The notes below the pieces were generated by a model. It saw nothing but the letters and a program-made list of their open reading frames with translations. It was not told the origin of the DNA and made no database searches. This document shows, in pieces, positions 15,923-23,651 of a DNA stretch of 38,311 bases. The DNA is taken from the NCBI GenBank assembly GCA_965263285.1, contig CBDHHD010000006.1, forward strand, positions 1 to 38,311, in the 5' to 3' direction. Origin of the DNA: JASGCP01 sp965263285. GTDB lineage: Bacteria > Bacteroidota > Bacteroidia > Chitinophagales > Chitinophagaceae. The position numbers and the translations under genes are program-made. The stretch's first letter is position 1. Each line of letters starts with the position of its first letter.

Positions 15923-15970
15923 AGTTTTTTATTATACTTAATAAATACAAATTTAATGTCTATCATTATG
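15890..15970 (-). ncRNA. Candidate small RNA, unit 3
   Basis: About 80 nt between the -7 box at 15977-15984 and terminator 15890-15922; no ORF. Inferred only from flanking signals. Confidence 0.35.
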
Positions 15971-15976
15971 CTGGTG

Positions 15977-15984
15977 CGAAGGTA
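15977..15984 (-). promoter_or_regulatory. -7 box, unit 3
   Basis: Minus TACCTTCG followed by CAC, a TTCG variant of the -7 box; the -33 position is occupied by the T-tract of terminator 4. Confidence 0.4.
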
Positions 15985-16001
15985 GTATTATTTTTTGGAA
16001 T

Positions 16002-16027
16002 AAAAAAACCCTAATAAAAATTAGGGT
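16002..16027 (-). terminator. Rho-independent terminator, unit 4
   Basis: Minus stem ACCCTAAT, 4-nt T loop, ATTAGGGT (16027-16008) followed by T-run. A second perfect hairpin (GATAATA/TATTATC) precedes it at 16033-16050. Confidence 0.75.
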
Positions 16028-16076
16028 AGTTTGATAATATTTTTATTATCCACAAAATTAAAAAAAAATATAAATA
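16002..16076 (-). ncRNA. Candidate small RNA, unit 4
   Basis: About 75 nt between a full promoter match (16083-16114) and the terminator. The RNA would fold into two hairpins (16033-16050 and 16008-16027). Best supported of the four because its promoter has both elements. Confidence 0.5.
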
Positions 16077-16082
16077 CAAATA

Positions 16083-16114
16083 CAAATATACGAAACAAAA
16101 AACAACAAACCAAA
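16083..16114 (-). promoter_or_regulatory. Promoter, unit 4
   Basis: Minus TTTG (16114-16111), 20 nt, TATATTTG (16090-16083): both Bacteroidota promoter elements at ideal spacing, reading away from the origin region. Confidence 0.65.
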
Positions 16115-16290
16115 TAATTAACATTTATTTAACTATTGTATTTTATGAAATTTGCAAAAAAAAGGTAGGGGCACGGGGTATTTTAAAAATGATAGGTGGG
16201 GGCACGGTCTTATGGCTCTAAGTCCGTGGTGGGGGCACACTTTGGGAAGTATTGATTTTATTAGTGTTTACAGAGATTGAAAAAATGCCA

Positions 16291-16332
16291 TTTTAACAAA
16301 AAAATGATTTTTTCGGCGTTTTTTTGTTAAAA
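16291..16332. repeat. 14-bp perfect inverted repeat in the origin region
   Basis: TTTTAACAAAAAAA (16291-16304), 14-nt loop, TTTTTTTGTTAAAA (16319-16332). It could extrude as a hairpin. Just after it are two direct copies of TGTCATG. Confidence 0.7.
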
Positions 16333-16424
16333 AAAGTGTCATGAAATTGTCATGTGATTTTTTTGAGTTTTAACGCATAGTTAAATTATTTGTTATAATT
16401 ATATTAAATAATTAGGTAATAATT

Positions 16425-16472
16425 ATGTGTGCCCCTATGTGTGCCCCTATGTGTGCCCCTATGTGTGCCCCT
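16425..16472 (+). repeat. Four perfect 12-bp tandem repeats
   Basis: Unit ATGTGTGCCCCT repeated four times without change, then ACC. The reverse complement of the last copy plus ACC reproduces the GGTAGGGGCAC element at 16164-16174. Confidence 0.95.
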
Positions 16473-16620
16473 ACCAAAACCCTTGTGTAAGTAAGGCGTG
16501 TCCCTTGTGTCCCTTATTTTTCTTTTTTTTTAATATAATTGTGTTAATAATAGTATAATATATAATATATAATATAAAAAGGTATGGCAATTTTTTTTTT
16601 TAAGGGGCACACCTTAAAAA

Positions 16621-16893
16621 AAACTCATTTTTAAAAAAATAAAAACAAATGTATTTAAAAAAAGCATTTATCAATAGACAAATACAATACCTCTATTTTG
16701 CACGGAAACAGGGTAAATTTGGCAAAAGTATTTTTTTACGAGTAAATACTCCATAATGCATTTTTTATTCTAATTTTTCAATATTAACGCATTAACATAT
16801 TTTAACATTTTTATTTTTTGTAGTAAAAAAAAATTTGTTTTTAAATTTTTAAATTTATAAATTTGTGCTTTTTTAAAAAAAAATATAAATAAT
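16621..16893. other. AT-rich leader upstream of the helicase gene
   Basis: 273 bases, almost only A and T, no credible ORF. It contains the helicase promoter at 16834-16865. Nothing else recognisable. Confidence 0.6.
16834..16865 (+). promoter_or_regulatory. Promoter of the helicase gene
   Basis: TTTG (16834-16837), 20 nt, TAAATTTG (16858-16865): full Bacteroidota promoter match. Start expected near 16872, about 22 nt before the ATG at 16894. Confidence 0.7.
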
Positions 16894-18228
16894 ATGAATG
16901 CATATTCACAATACATTTTAGACGAGAAGAACTTAAATAAGACTTACATACTAAAAAAATTCTTTTCTTTTTATAAGTTTTATAAAAATAAAGGACAAAT
17001 AATTAAAATAATAGAAGGTAATTTATACGAAAGTTTTGATTTTTTTGGTGTTATGAATGAGATAGTTAATAACACAACTAAATTGCTTTATATAGAGCAT
17101 CCTGTTTTATGTAGTAAGGCTATTAGGCTTATAGAGAATTGTAGCGAGAAGTTTATTTATCAAAATGTACCAGAGCTTAGTGAATCATATGTAATTAAGC
17201 CGGCTACTGATTACATTCATTTCTCTACGCATGTGTTAGATGTTGAAGACAAAAAAGAAAATGTAATTTTCAATAAAAAAGATATAATAGACTTAGATTT
17301 TTGTTTTACGGAGGAGAAGTCTATTTTTGAGAAGTTTGTAGATTTGTCATTTTTAGAGCCAGAAAAGGCTAAGTTAGTGATTGGTTACTTGTGTAGCAAT
17401 AGGCAAATGAGAGGTTTTAATAAGATGATTATAATAGAGGACAGCATAGATGACTGTAATAACGCAACAGAAGGACGTAGAGGCAAAAGTTTGGTAATTA
17501 ATACACTTACTAAGGCTAAGTCGTTAAGTTCGTTCTATTGCGACGGTAAGTCGTTTAGTAGCGAAAATAGATTTTCTTTAGATGGTTTACAGATAGAACA
17601 GAGCAAATGTTTACTTATTGACGACATAACGCATAAATTTGATTTAGAATTTTTCTTTAGCTCTATAACGCAGGGAACGATGCAGGTAGAAGCCAAAGGA
17701 AAGAGTAAAATAAATCTTGATTATTGCCCTAAGATAATAGTTACGAGTAACAGAGCAATAAAAATAGATAGTGGAAGTAAGAATGCGAGGGTAATTAAAT
17801 TAGTAATGAGCGACTATTTTAGTTTTGATCATACACCAGTAGACGAATTTGGGGGGTATTTTATTGATGATTGGGATGAAAACGAAATGCAAAGGTTTTA
17901 TTCGTTTATTATTAATTGTATTGCTAAGTATATAGAAGCAGGATGCGAAATAAACAGTTTTATTGCTAACGAAGAGGCGAGACATAACGATGATATGGCT
18001 ATGGCAGGAAGTTTGGGACAAGAGCTTATTGATTGGATAAAAGAAAATGTAAAAGATGGCTACCCATTTAATTATTGCTATGAAAAGTATTGTTTATTTG
18101 TCCAAAATAAAAACAAAACTCCGTTTAATAAATCTAATTTCTCATCCGCCGTATGCAAAATAAACAACATGATAAGCAGACGAACGAAGAGAGAAACACG
18201 AGCAAAATCATTTTTTTTACGAAAATAA
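16894..18228 (+). CDS. SF3-type replicative helicase / initiator
   Basis: 444 residues. Walker A EGRRGKSL (193-200), Walker B CLLIDD (239-244), and motif C PKIIVTSNR (279-287) with the sensor Asn, the arrangement of superfamily 3 helicases of the D5/phage-primase type. The C-terminal part (about 355-430) looks like a winged-helix D5 C-terminal region (LIDWIKENV, FNKSNFSSAVCKI). The N-terminal 150 residues lack recognisable primase motifs, so primase is missing or highly diverged. It lies right after the iteron region, so it probably opens the phage origin. This is the only replication-fork enzyme seen. Confidence 0.82.
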   Translation: MNAYSQYILDEKNLNKTYILKKFFSFYKFYKNKGQIIKIIEGNLYESFDFFGVMNEIVNNTTKLLYIEHPVLCSKAIRLIENCSEKFIYQNVPELSESYVIKPATDYIHFSTHVLDVEDKKENVIFNKKDIIDLDFCFTEEKSIFEKFVDLSFLEPEKAKLVIGYLCSNRQMRGFNKMIIIEDSIDDCNNATEGRRGKSLVINTLTKAKSLSSFYCDGKSFSSENRFSLDGLQIEQSKCLLIDDITHKFDLEFFFSSITQGTMQVEAKGKSKINLDYCPKIIVTSNRAIKIDSGSKNARVIKLVMSDYFSFDHTPVDEFGGYFIDDWDENEMQRFYSFIINCIAKYIEAGCEINSFIANEEARHNDDMAMAGSLGQELIDWIKENVKDGYPFNYCYEKYCLFVQNKNKTPFNKSNFSSAVCKINNMISRRTKRETRAKSFFLRK

Positions 18229-18300
18229 TTATTTTTTTATCCTCTGAAACTCAATGAAATCAATGCTTTTCAAACTTTAACAAAAGATTAACAAAGAATA

Positions 18301-18333
18301 TTTGGAAATGTTTAAAAAAATGTTGTATCTTTG
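18301..18333 (+). promoter_or_regulatory. Promoter of the early TPR/recombination operon
   Basis: TTTG (18301-18304), 21 nt, TATCTTTG (18326-18333) followed by CA. Start near 18340. Because the promoter lies inside the longer possible frame starting at 18302, the true start of the next gene is 18374. Confidence 0.75.
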
Positions 18334-18373
18334 CAGTGTCAAATTAATAATTACAAATTTAAAATTAAAAAAA

Positions 18374-18631
18374 ATGAACAACATAATAAACGATGAATTA
18401 CTTGAAAAAGTAAAAAAAGCACATCCGGGAGGATGGACACTTGACGACACAAAATTTTGTCCTTCCATATATATGGAAGAAGACGAAGAAGGAAAACGAA
18501 TTAGTGGAGACGATTACATACATATTCGTTATGAGGAGCATAAATATAAAGTTATTTATCCATGTTTTATAGAAACTTTTGACAATGTGGATAGTCTATT
18601 AAAAGACTTGAAACAATATTATAAAAATTAA
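18374..18631 (+). CDS. Small protein, family of the PAEW repeat (copy 1)
   Basis: 85 residues from the ATG at 18374, chosen because earlier in-frame ATGs precede the promoter's start site. Starts MNNIINDELLEKVKKAHPGG and ends LLKDLKQYYKN. The pattern [EL]LLEKVKK-x-HP-x-x-W is shared with the next gene and with both halves of gene 21140-21640. Acidic, no signal peptide, no known family. Leader is A-rich (aaattaaaaaaaatg) with no Shine-Dalgarno. It opens the early operon. Confidence 0.7.
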   Translation: MNNIINDELLEKVKKAHPGGWTLDDTKFCPSIYMEEDEEGKRISGDDYIHIRYEEHKYKVIYPCFIETFDNVDSLLKDLKQYYKN

Positions 18632-18642
18632 AAAATTAAAAA

Positions 18643-18858
18643 ATGGAAAATTTATTAAAAGTTATTAAAATTGTTTATCCATCTAATTGGGTAGCAATAG
18701 GTAATATTCTACACAATGAGAATATTTTCATTGTAAAAAGAGACAACAAGTATAATGTTGTATACAAAAAATATTATTTCAGCTTCTATTACGCAGAAGA
18801 TGTTATAAATTTTGTTAATAGGCTGGCACCTAATTGCCAGTGGAATAATAAAAATTAA
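18643..18858 (+). CDS. Small protein, PAEW-repeat family (copy 2)
   Basis: 71 residues. N-terminus MENLLKVIKIVYPSNW corresponds to the start of genes 18374 and 21140, and the C-terminal helix AEDVINFVNRL to their last helix. The middle is shorter than in the other copies. Function unknown. It lies 11 bases after its paralogue, which suggests tandem duplication. Confidence 0.65.
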   Translation: MENLLKVIKIVYPSNWVAIGNILHNENIFIVKRDNKYNVVYKKYYFSFYYAEDVINFVNRLAPNCQWNNKN

Positions 18859-18880
18859 TAAAATTTAAAAATTAAATAAA

Positions 18881-19798
18881 ATGGAAAATATTAAATCGAT
18901 CGATTATTATAACAGTGCCAAAGAAAAATGTAATTTAAAAGACTATAAAGGAGCTATTGAAGACTATAACAAAGCAATAGAATTAGAACCTAATTTTGCA
19001 ATAGCTTACTATAATAGAGGAGGTGCAAAATATGAATTACAAGACAATAAAGGATCAATTGAAGACTATAACAAAGCAATAGAATTAAACCCTAATTACG
19101 CACAGGCTTATAACAATATCTTAATTGCGAGAAACAAATTACAGGAATATATAGACTCTATTATATATTGGACTAAGATAATAGAATTAAATCCTAATGA
19201 AGCAGATGCTTATTATGAAAGAGCAAAAGTAAAACATTATTTAAAAGACTATAACGGTGCTATTGCGGACTATAAAAAAGGGATAGAATTAAACCCTAAT
19301 GATGCAGAAGACTATTATAATAGAGGACTTGCAAAACATTATTTACGAGACTATAAAGGATCTATTGAAGATTTTAATAAAGTAATAGAATTAAATCCTA
19401 ATGATGAAGAAGCTTATTTTAATAGAGGGAAAGCAAAAAATAATTTACAATACTATCACTGTGCTATTGAAGACTATAACAAAGCAATAGAATTAAACCC
19501 AAATGATGCAAACATTTATAAGAATAGAGGATATGCAAAACATTATTCACAAGACTATTCTGGTGCTATTGAGGACTATACTAAGGCAATAGAATTAAAC
19601 CCAAAGGACGCATACTCTTATTTTGAGAGAGGACTTACGAAAGCTGAATTACACAAATATAAAGGTGCTATTGAAGACTATAATAAAGCAATAAAATTAA
19701 ATTTTGATTACAAATATACTTGCTTTTATATAGGAGAAGCCAAAAAAAGTCTTAGGAAATTACGAAAGAATGAAAAAAAATTAATTAATAACAATTAA
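18881..19798 (+). CDS. Tetratricopeptide repeat protein, eight TPRs
   Basis: 305 residues made of eight consecutive 34-residue TPRs (from about residue 5 to 276) with the consensus AxxxYxNRGxAKxxLxDYxGAI then EDYNKAIELNPN, plus a basic Lys-rich tail (RKLRKNEKKL). TPRs form a curved helical scaffold that binds peptides or other proteins. No enzymatic domain, signal peptide or membrane helix is attached. Repeats 5-8 are nearly alike at DNA level (102-bp period), implying recent internal duplication. Four further TPR genes follow in this operon. Partner unknown; a host-protein or recombination-complex adaptor is possible. Confidence 0.92.
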   Translation: MENIKSIDYYNSAKEKCNLKDYKGAIEDYNKAIELEPNFAIAYYNRGGAKYELQDNKGSIEDYNKAIELNPNYAQAYNNILIARNKLQEYIDSIIYWTKIIELNPNEADAYYERAKVKHYLKDYNGAIADYKKGIELNPNDAEDYYNRGLAKHYLRDYKGSIEDFNKVIELNPNDEEAYFNRGKAKNNLQYYHCAIEDYNKAIELNPNDANIYKNRGYAKHYSQDYSGAIEDYTKAIELNPKDAYSYFERGLTKAELHKYKGAIEDYNKAIKLNFDYKYTCFYIGEAKKSLRKLRKNEKKLINNN

Positions 19799-19809
19799 AA
19801 TATAACAAA

Positions 19810-20475
19810 ATGGAAAATATGATAATTAGAGATTTATCTGCTCTCAACGAGATAGAACAGAACAAATGGGCTATTGAAGTGTGCGAAAAGTATAAAATGG
19901 ATATTCTTATGTGTCCTATAAGCTTTATACCTAATCCAAAAACAAACAAAATAATACCCTATTTAAATAGAGCTGGTAGTGAACAGTTAATTTTCAACCA
20001 TAAGATGAAGGTGACTGTATCCGATCCTACATTTGTTAATGGTATTTGCATTGTAAAGTCAACTGTTATTATGCCAAATGGCGTAATAAACGAAAATATA
20101 GGATGCGTTAGCATAGATGGTAAAAAAGGAGAAGAATTAGGAAACTGTATTATGAAAGCCACAACTAAGGCTAAGCGACGAGCAGTAATAGGTGCAGTCG
20201 GCTTAGGACTATTAGACGAGTTAGAAGTTGAGGATATTAAATATACAGAGGTTAGTAATACAAAACAGATTAATAATACTAAACCTGTAACACCTGTTAA
20301 CCTTGTACCTGCGAAAAAAAAGCAGGAAGAAGAAGTAACATCTGCGCATGTTATGTTACAGACAACCACTGAAGGGCTAAATACTCTTTATAAGAAATTA
20401 ACTGCTGAAAAGCAGAATGAATTGAAAAAATTCTTTACAATGAAAAAAGAAGAAATTTTAAACATTAAAAATTAA
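19810..20475 (+). CDS. Putative single-strand annealing recombination protein
   Basis: 221 residues. The pattern YLNRAGSEQLIFNHKMKV, then strands ending in NENIGCVSI, then NCIMKATTKAKRRAVIGAVG with GLGLLDELEVED matches a family I recall from phage recombination regions (Rad52/ERF-like, DUF1071-type neighbours); the KAxTKAKRRA block is its hallmark. The C-terminal 75 residues are a flexible Lys/Thr-rich linker and a helix. Context strengthens the call: an exonuclease, a VRR-NUC nuclease and an SSB-like gene follow. Family name is uncertain. Confidence 0.55.
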   Translation: MENMIIRDLSALNEIEQNKWAIEVCEKYKMDILMCPISFIPNPKTNKIIPYLNRAGSEQLIFNHKMKVTVSDPTFVNGICIVKSTVIMPNGVINENIGCVSIDGKKGEELGNCIMKATTKAKRRAVIGAVGLGLLDELEVEDIKYTEVSNTKQINNTKPVTPVNLVPAKKKQEEEVTSAHVMLQTTTEGLNTLYKKLTAEKQNELKKFFTMKKEEILNIKN

Positions 20476-20480
20476 AAAAT

Positions 20481-21137
20481 ATGAATACAATATATAAAAG
20501 TCTTACGGATGATATAATAAGATGTTACAACAATAGAATTGACTTTTTTATCAATTTTAAAGATTATGATGTTGCAATTGCAGATTACAAGAAAATAATT
20601 GAATTGGAAAATAAAAACAGCAATCCTAACATGCATTTTAAAATAGGTATTTGTTTTGAAAATTTAAACCGATTAGAAGATGCAATAGAGTATTTTAATC
20701 TTGCAATTAAAGAAGATGATCAAGTTGCTCTTTATTACTATCACAAAGGGATAGTTTTGCAAAAAATGAAGAGATACGAAGATGTTGCAATTAAATCTTT
20801 TAAAAAAGCAATAGAATTAAATATTATTGCTGAAGACATTTATTTTTTAATTGCGGAGTCTTATAAAAATTTAAATAAATATGATGAAGCAATAAGCAAT
20901 TACAAAATATCAATAGAGGAACAAAAAAATACAGAAATTTGTTACTATAATATAGGGATAATCTTTTATGAATTAAAAGATTATAAAAAAGCTATTGAAA
21001 ATTTTGATAAGGCAATTGAATTAGATATAAAAGACAGATATGTTTATTATTACATTGCACATGCAAAAAATGCTTTAGGAGACTTAGAAGGATATATTAC
21101 TGAAATTAGAAAATTCAATAATTTAAAAAACAATTAA
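20481..21137 (+). CDS. TPR protein, about five repeats
   Basis: 218 residues. TPRs are more diverged than in 18881-19798: e.g. FKIGICFENLNRLEDAIEYF, YHKGIVLQKMKRYEDVAIKS, YNIGIIFYELKDYKKAIENF. It ends ALGDLEGYITEIRKFNNLK, a C-terminal cap also found in the TPR genes 22727 and 26126. A helix with several Tyr/Asn precedes the repeats. No other domain. It lies between the annealing protein candidate and the duplicated small-protein gene. Confidence 0.85.
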   Translation: MNTIYKSLTDDIIRCYNNRIDFFINFKDYDVAIADYKKIIELENKNSNPNMHFKIGICFENLNRLEDAIEYFNLAIKEDDQVALYYYHKGIVLQKMKRYEDVAIKSFKKAIELNIIAEDIYFLIAESYKNLNKYDEAISNYKISIEEQKNTEICYYNIGIIFYELKDYKKAIENFDKAIELDIKDRYVYYYIAHAKNALGDLEGYITEIRKFNNLKNN

Positions 21138-21139
21138 AC

Positions 21140-21640
21140 ATGAAAGAATTATTAGAAGAAGTTAAAAAAGTGTATCCAGCTGAATGGCTTTATGATGAAG
21201 AGGAGAAATTAATATATAATAGATTTGCAAATCAATTAGATAGTGTTGATTATCACATATGCGAATTACAAAGTGGCTATTTATTGTATTGTACAGGCTT
21301 TAGATTTACTTTCCCTGAAAAGAAAGATTTGATGATGGCTTTACAAAAATTTTATTCGCATGATACTAAAAAAGAACCAAATAGTATTATAGAATTATTA
21401 GAAGAAATCAAACAAGTATATCCAGCCAAATGGATATATGAAGACGAGACTCAAATTTTATACAATGGCGATGGCTATGCTAAAAAAGGCAATGACTATT
21501 GTATGACAATAAGTTATAGAGTTACACATTCAAAAAGCTTTTACTATTATTGTATTAGGGCGACAAATTATGTTAAAATACTTGATACAAAGCAAGAATT
21601 TATAAACGAATTAAAATTACTTTACAAAAAACACAAATAA
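21140..21640 (+). CDS. Two-domain PAEW-repeat protein
   Basis: 166 residues made of two similar halves: residues 1-75 (start MKELLEEVKKVYPAEW) and residues 83-166 (start IIELLEEIKQVYPAKW), each followed by a strand-rich middle and a closing helix (MMALQKFYSH; INELKLLYKK). It thus carries copies 3 and 4 of the domain seen singly in 18374 and 18643. Function unknown. Two bases separate it from the upstream TPR gene, so co-translation is likely. Confidence 0.75.
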   Translation: MKELLEEVKKVYPAEWLYDEEEKLIYNRFANQLDSVDYHICELQSGYLLYCTGFRFTFPEKKDLMMALQKFYSHDTKKEPNSIIELLEEIKQVYPAKWIYEDETQILYNGDGYAKKGNDYCMTISYRVTHSKSFYYYCIRATNYVKILDTKQEFINELKLLYKKHK

Positions 21641-21642
21641 AT

Positions 21643-22260
21643 ATGCTTAACGAACAATTACAAAAAAATAGAATAGGAAAAATAACTGCTTCCAGTGTAT
21701 ATAAGCTAATGGGAGCCAAAGGACTTGAAACAGAAACCGCAAAGACTTACATAAGAGAAGTAGCTTGGTGTAAGGTTACAGGGCAATCGGTACCCGAAGT
21801 TACGAGCAGATCTATAGAGTGGGGAAATGATAATGAAATCAAGGCTATAAAAATTTTAGATGAGTATGATTATTTAGAAAAGCAAAAGCAGTGCTTTGAT
21901 GATTATGTGTGTGCGACTATTGATGCATACGACAACGATAGAAAAATAATATACGAGATTAAGTGTCCTTATTCGCCATCTAATAGTGTGGAAATGATAG
22001 AGCTTAGTAGTGAAGATGTGAAGAAAAGCTACCCTGAATATTATTGGCAGATAGCTATGCAATTCGCATACTTATATGAGACAAAAGCAATTGCGAATTT
22101 GTGTGTGTATGACCCAAGAATATCACTAAGCAAAGTTTTTATAAAACAATTAACTTTTAGTGAAGAGGACATTAAGACTTTAAGCGCACGAATATTTAAA
22201 GCGACTGAAAAAATAGAAGAAATAGTAAAATCAATTAACTCAAAAATTTTAGACTTTTAA
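21643..22260 (+). CDS. YqaJ/lambda-type exonuclease
   Basis: 205 residues. Lambda-exonuclease fold motifs: RIGKITASSVYKLM (10-23), EWGNDNE with E65, the D-containing ATIDAY (D94), the E-x-K pair in YEIKCPYSP (E105, K107), and YWQIAMQFAY (134-143) with a conserved Gln. It degrades one strand of duplex ends to 3' tails for an annealing protein, which fits gene 19810 nearby. Length is normal for the family. Confidence 0.88.
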   Translation: MLNEQLQKNRIGKITASSVYKLMGAKGLETETAKTYIREVAWCKVTGQSVPEVTSRSIEWGNDNEIKAIKILDEYDYLEKQKQCFDDYVCATIDAYDNDRKIIYEIKCPYSPSNSVEMIELSSEDVKKSYPEYYWQIAMQFAYLYETKAIANLCVYDPRISLSKVFIKQLTFSEEDIKTLSARIFKATEKIEEIVKSINSKILDF

Positions 22261-22262
22261 CA

Positions 22263-22730
22263 ATGCTACTATCTACAAATATACGCACTTGCTATATAGA
22301 TGCGTATAATTACCGAAATAACAGGTATAAAAATATACCTGCGGAATATAAAGAGTTTGGAGGCAAAAGTGTCCCTAATGATACTGCTAATGGGATAACG
22401 AAGTTTATCATAGACATATGTAACTGGTACAGCGATAAGCTATGTATATGGGCTATAAGAGTAAATAACATACCCAGAGCGGTAGGAGTAACGAATGGCA
22501 AGATAAAATACGCATACTCTAATACGCAGAAGGGCGTTAGTGACATAATAATAGTTTGGCTTGGCTTTGCTTATTTTATAGAGGTTAAAGCCGGCAACGA
22601 TAGGCAAAGCGACGAGCAGAAGAAATTTCAGCGAGATATAGAGATGGCAAGGGGAGAGTATGTTATTATTAGGAGTAGACTTGAGTTTATAACATTTATT
22701 AACGAAAATTTAAAAAAAACATCAATATGA
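22263..22730 (+). CDS. VRR-NUC domain nuclease
   Basis: 155 residues. PD-(D/E)xK motifs: GVSD (D94), then FIEVKAG (E107, K109), then QSDEQKKFQRDI with conserved Gln, followed by GEYVIIRS. This is the VRR-NUC arrangement seen in phage and host junction nucleases. The N-terminal 60 residues (YIDAYNYRNNRYKNIPAEYK) are specific to this protein. It could cut recombination junctions or branched DNA before packaging. Overlaps the next TPR gene by 4 bases. Confidence 0.8.
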   Translation: MLLSTNIRTCYIDAYNYRNNRYKNIPAEYKEFGGKSVPNDTANGITKFIIDICNWYSDKLCIWAIRVNNIPRAVGVTNGKIKYAYSNTQKGVSDIIIVWLGFAYFIEVKAGNDRQSDEQKKFQRDIEMARGEYVIIRSRLEFITFINENLKKTSI

Positions 22731-23059
22731 CACAAGAATTTAAAGAGCTTATAGAAATAGGACTTAATAAAGTTTTTTTTGAAGATTATGAAGGAGCTAT
22801 TATATACTATAACAAATCAATAGAATTAGAACCTAATTACGCACACACTTATTTACTTAGAGCAAATGTAAGATATGAATTAAAAGACTATTACGGTGCT
22901 ATTTTAGACTATACTAAGGCAATAAAATTAGACCCAAAAAGTAAATATCCTTATTATTTAAGAGGAAAAGTAAGAAAAGAAATAGGAGATATTGAAGGAC
23001 ATGATAAAGACATGGTAAAATACAATGAATTACAAAGACAATATATTTTTAACAATTAA
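22727..23059 (+). CDS. TPR protein, about two and a half repeats
   Basis: 110 residues. TPRs: ILEIGLNKVFFEDYEGAIIY-like first repeat, then AHTYLLRANVRYELKDYYGA and DPKSKYPYYLRGKVRKEIGD. Ends with the cap IEGHDKDMVKYNELQ, similar to genes 20481 and 26126. Stretches of its DNA closely match gene 18881 (CAATAGAATTAGAACCTAAT), so it derives from the same repeat source. ATG overlaps the upstream stop (ATGA type coupling). Confidence 0.85.
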   Translation: MTQEFKELIEIGLNKVFFEDYEGAIIYYNKSIELEPNYAHTYLLRANVRYELKDYYGAILDYTKAIKLDPKSKYPYYLRGKVRKEIGDIEGHDKDMVKYNELQRQYIFNN

Positions 23060-23070
23060 ATTTAAATAAA

Positions 23071-23448
23071 ATGAAAATCACAGGAAAAATCGTGTCTAAT
23101 TTAGACACCACACGAGGAAATTACAAAAAGCAAACATTGAAGTTATTGATAACTGAAACAGACGATGTTATACTTGTAGATGTAACTTCTTACAATGCTT
23201 ACTACGAAAATAGTAAATTATACAAAGAAGGAGAAACAATAATTTGCGATGTTAAATTTACATCTTCCGTTTGGCAAGATCGAGAATTTCAAAACATCAA
23301 ATTGACTACTATATACGAAGGAGAAAAAGTAGACATTATGCTAAGCGAAAAAGAGCAATCAACCGTAAAGGGTATAATGGGAAACAAAGAAAAGCCACGA
23401 CCTATAAAACCATTAAAAGAAGATGATAATACAGATTTACCATTTTAA
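23071..23448 (+). CDS. SSB-like single-stranded DNA-binding protein (DUF3127-like)
   Basis: 125 residues. OB-fold-like strands: MKITGKIVSNL, QTLKLLITETDDVILVDVTS, EGETIICDVKFTSSVW, FQNIKLTTIYEG. The C-terminus is EDDNTDLPF, the acidic hydrophobic tip of bacterial SSBs that recruits partners. Likely coats ssDNA produced by the exonuclease or at the fork. Gene context (exonuclease, annealing protein) agrees. Confidence 0.75.
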   Translation: MKITGKIVSNLDTTRGNYKKQTLKLLITETDDVILVDVTSYNAYYENSKLYKEGETIICDVKFTSSVWQDREFQNIKLTTIYEGEKVDIMLSEKEQSTVKGIMGNKEKPRPIKPLKEDDNTDLPF

Positions 23449-23465
23449 CAAATAAAAAAATAAAT

Positions 23466-23651
23466 ATGACAAAAGATAAAAATCGGATATACATTTCAAC
23501 TTTTAGTATAACCGACGAAAACACAATAAAAGCGTTACAAGAAATAAAAGAAGAAAATTATTTAAAGTCTTATTCTGATACAATAAGATTTATTTTGAAA
23601 AATATTTTTAACTATAAAAATTCTACCGATGACAAACAAGGAAATAATTGA
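23466..23651 (+). CDS. Small ribbon-helix-helix-like protein
   Basis: 61 residues. A strand (RIYISTFSI), a helix (ENTIKALQEIKEENY) and a second helix (SYSDTIRFILKNIFN) match the Arc/MetJ-like layout. Its end overlaps the endolysin start by 23 bases. Could repress an early promoter; no operator can be assigned to it directly. Confidence 0.55.
   Translation: MTKDKNRIYISTFSITDENTIKALQEIKEENYLKSYSDTIRFILKNIFNYKNSTDDKQGNN

Larger units (their letters stand above)
16160..16620. other. Candidate replication origin with iterons
   Basis: The core GGGGCAC occurs three times on plus inside GGTRGGGGCAC (16164-16174, 16195-16205, 16228-16238), four times inverted as a perfect 12-bp tandem repeat ATGTGTGCCCCT (16425-16472), and once more on plus at 16604-16610. 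Between and after them are a long inverted repeat (16291-16332) and very AT-rich DNA (16516-16600) that could unwind. These G/C-rich iterons stand out sharply from the AT-rich background and lie upstream of the helicase gene at 16894. Origin function is inference from this layout. Confidence 0.6.

Noticed and set aside
16425..16472. CRISPR-like array
   Set aside because: The 12-bp units are directly adjacent with no spacers, so they are iterons or satellite, not CRISPR.
18302..18373. Upstream start for the first early small gene
   Set aside because: The extension covers the promoter -7 box and start site, so its RNA cannot encode it; the start at 18374 is used.
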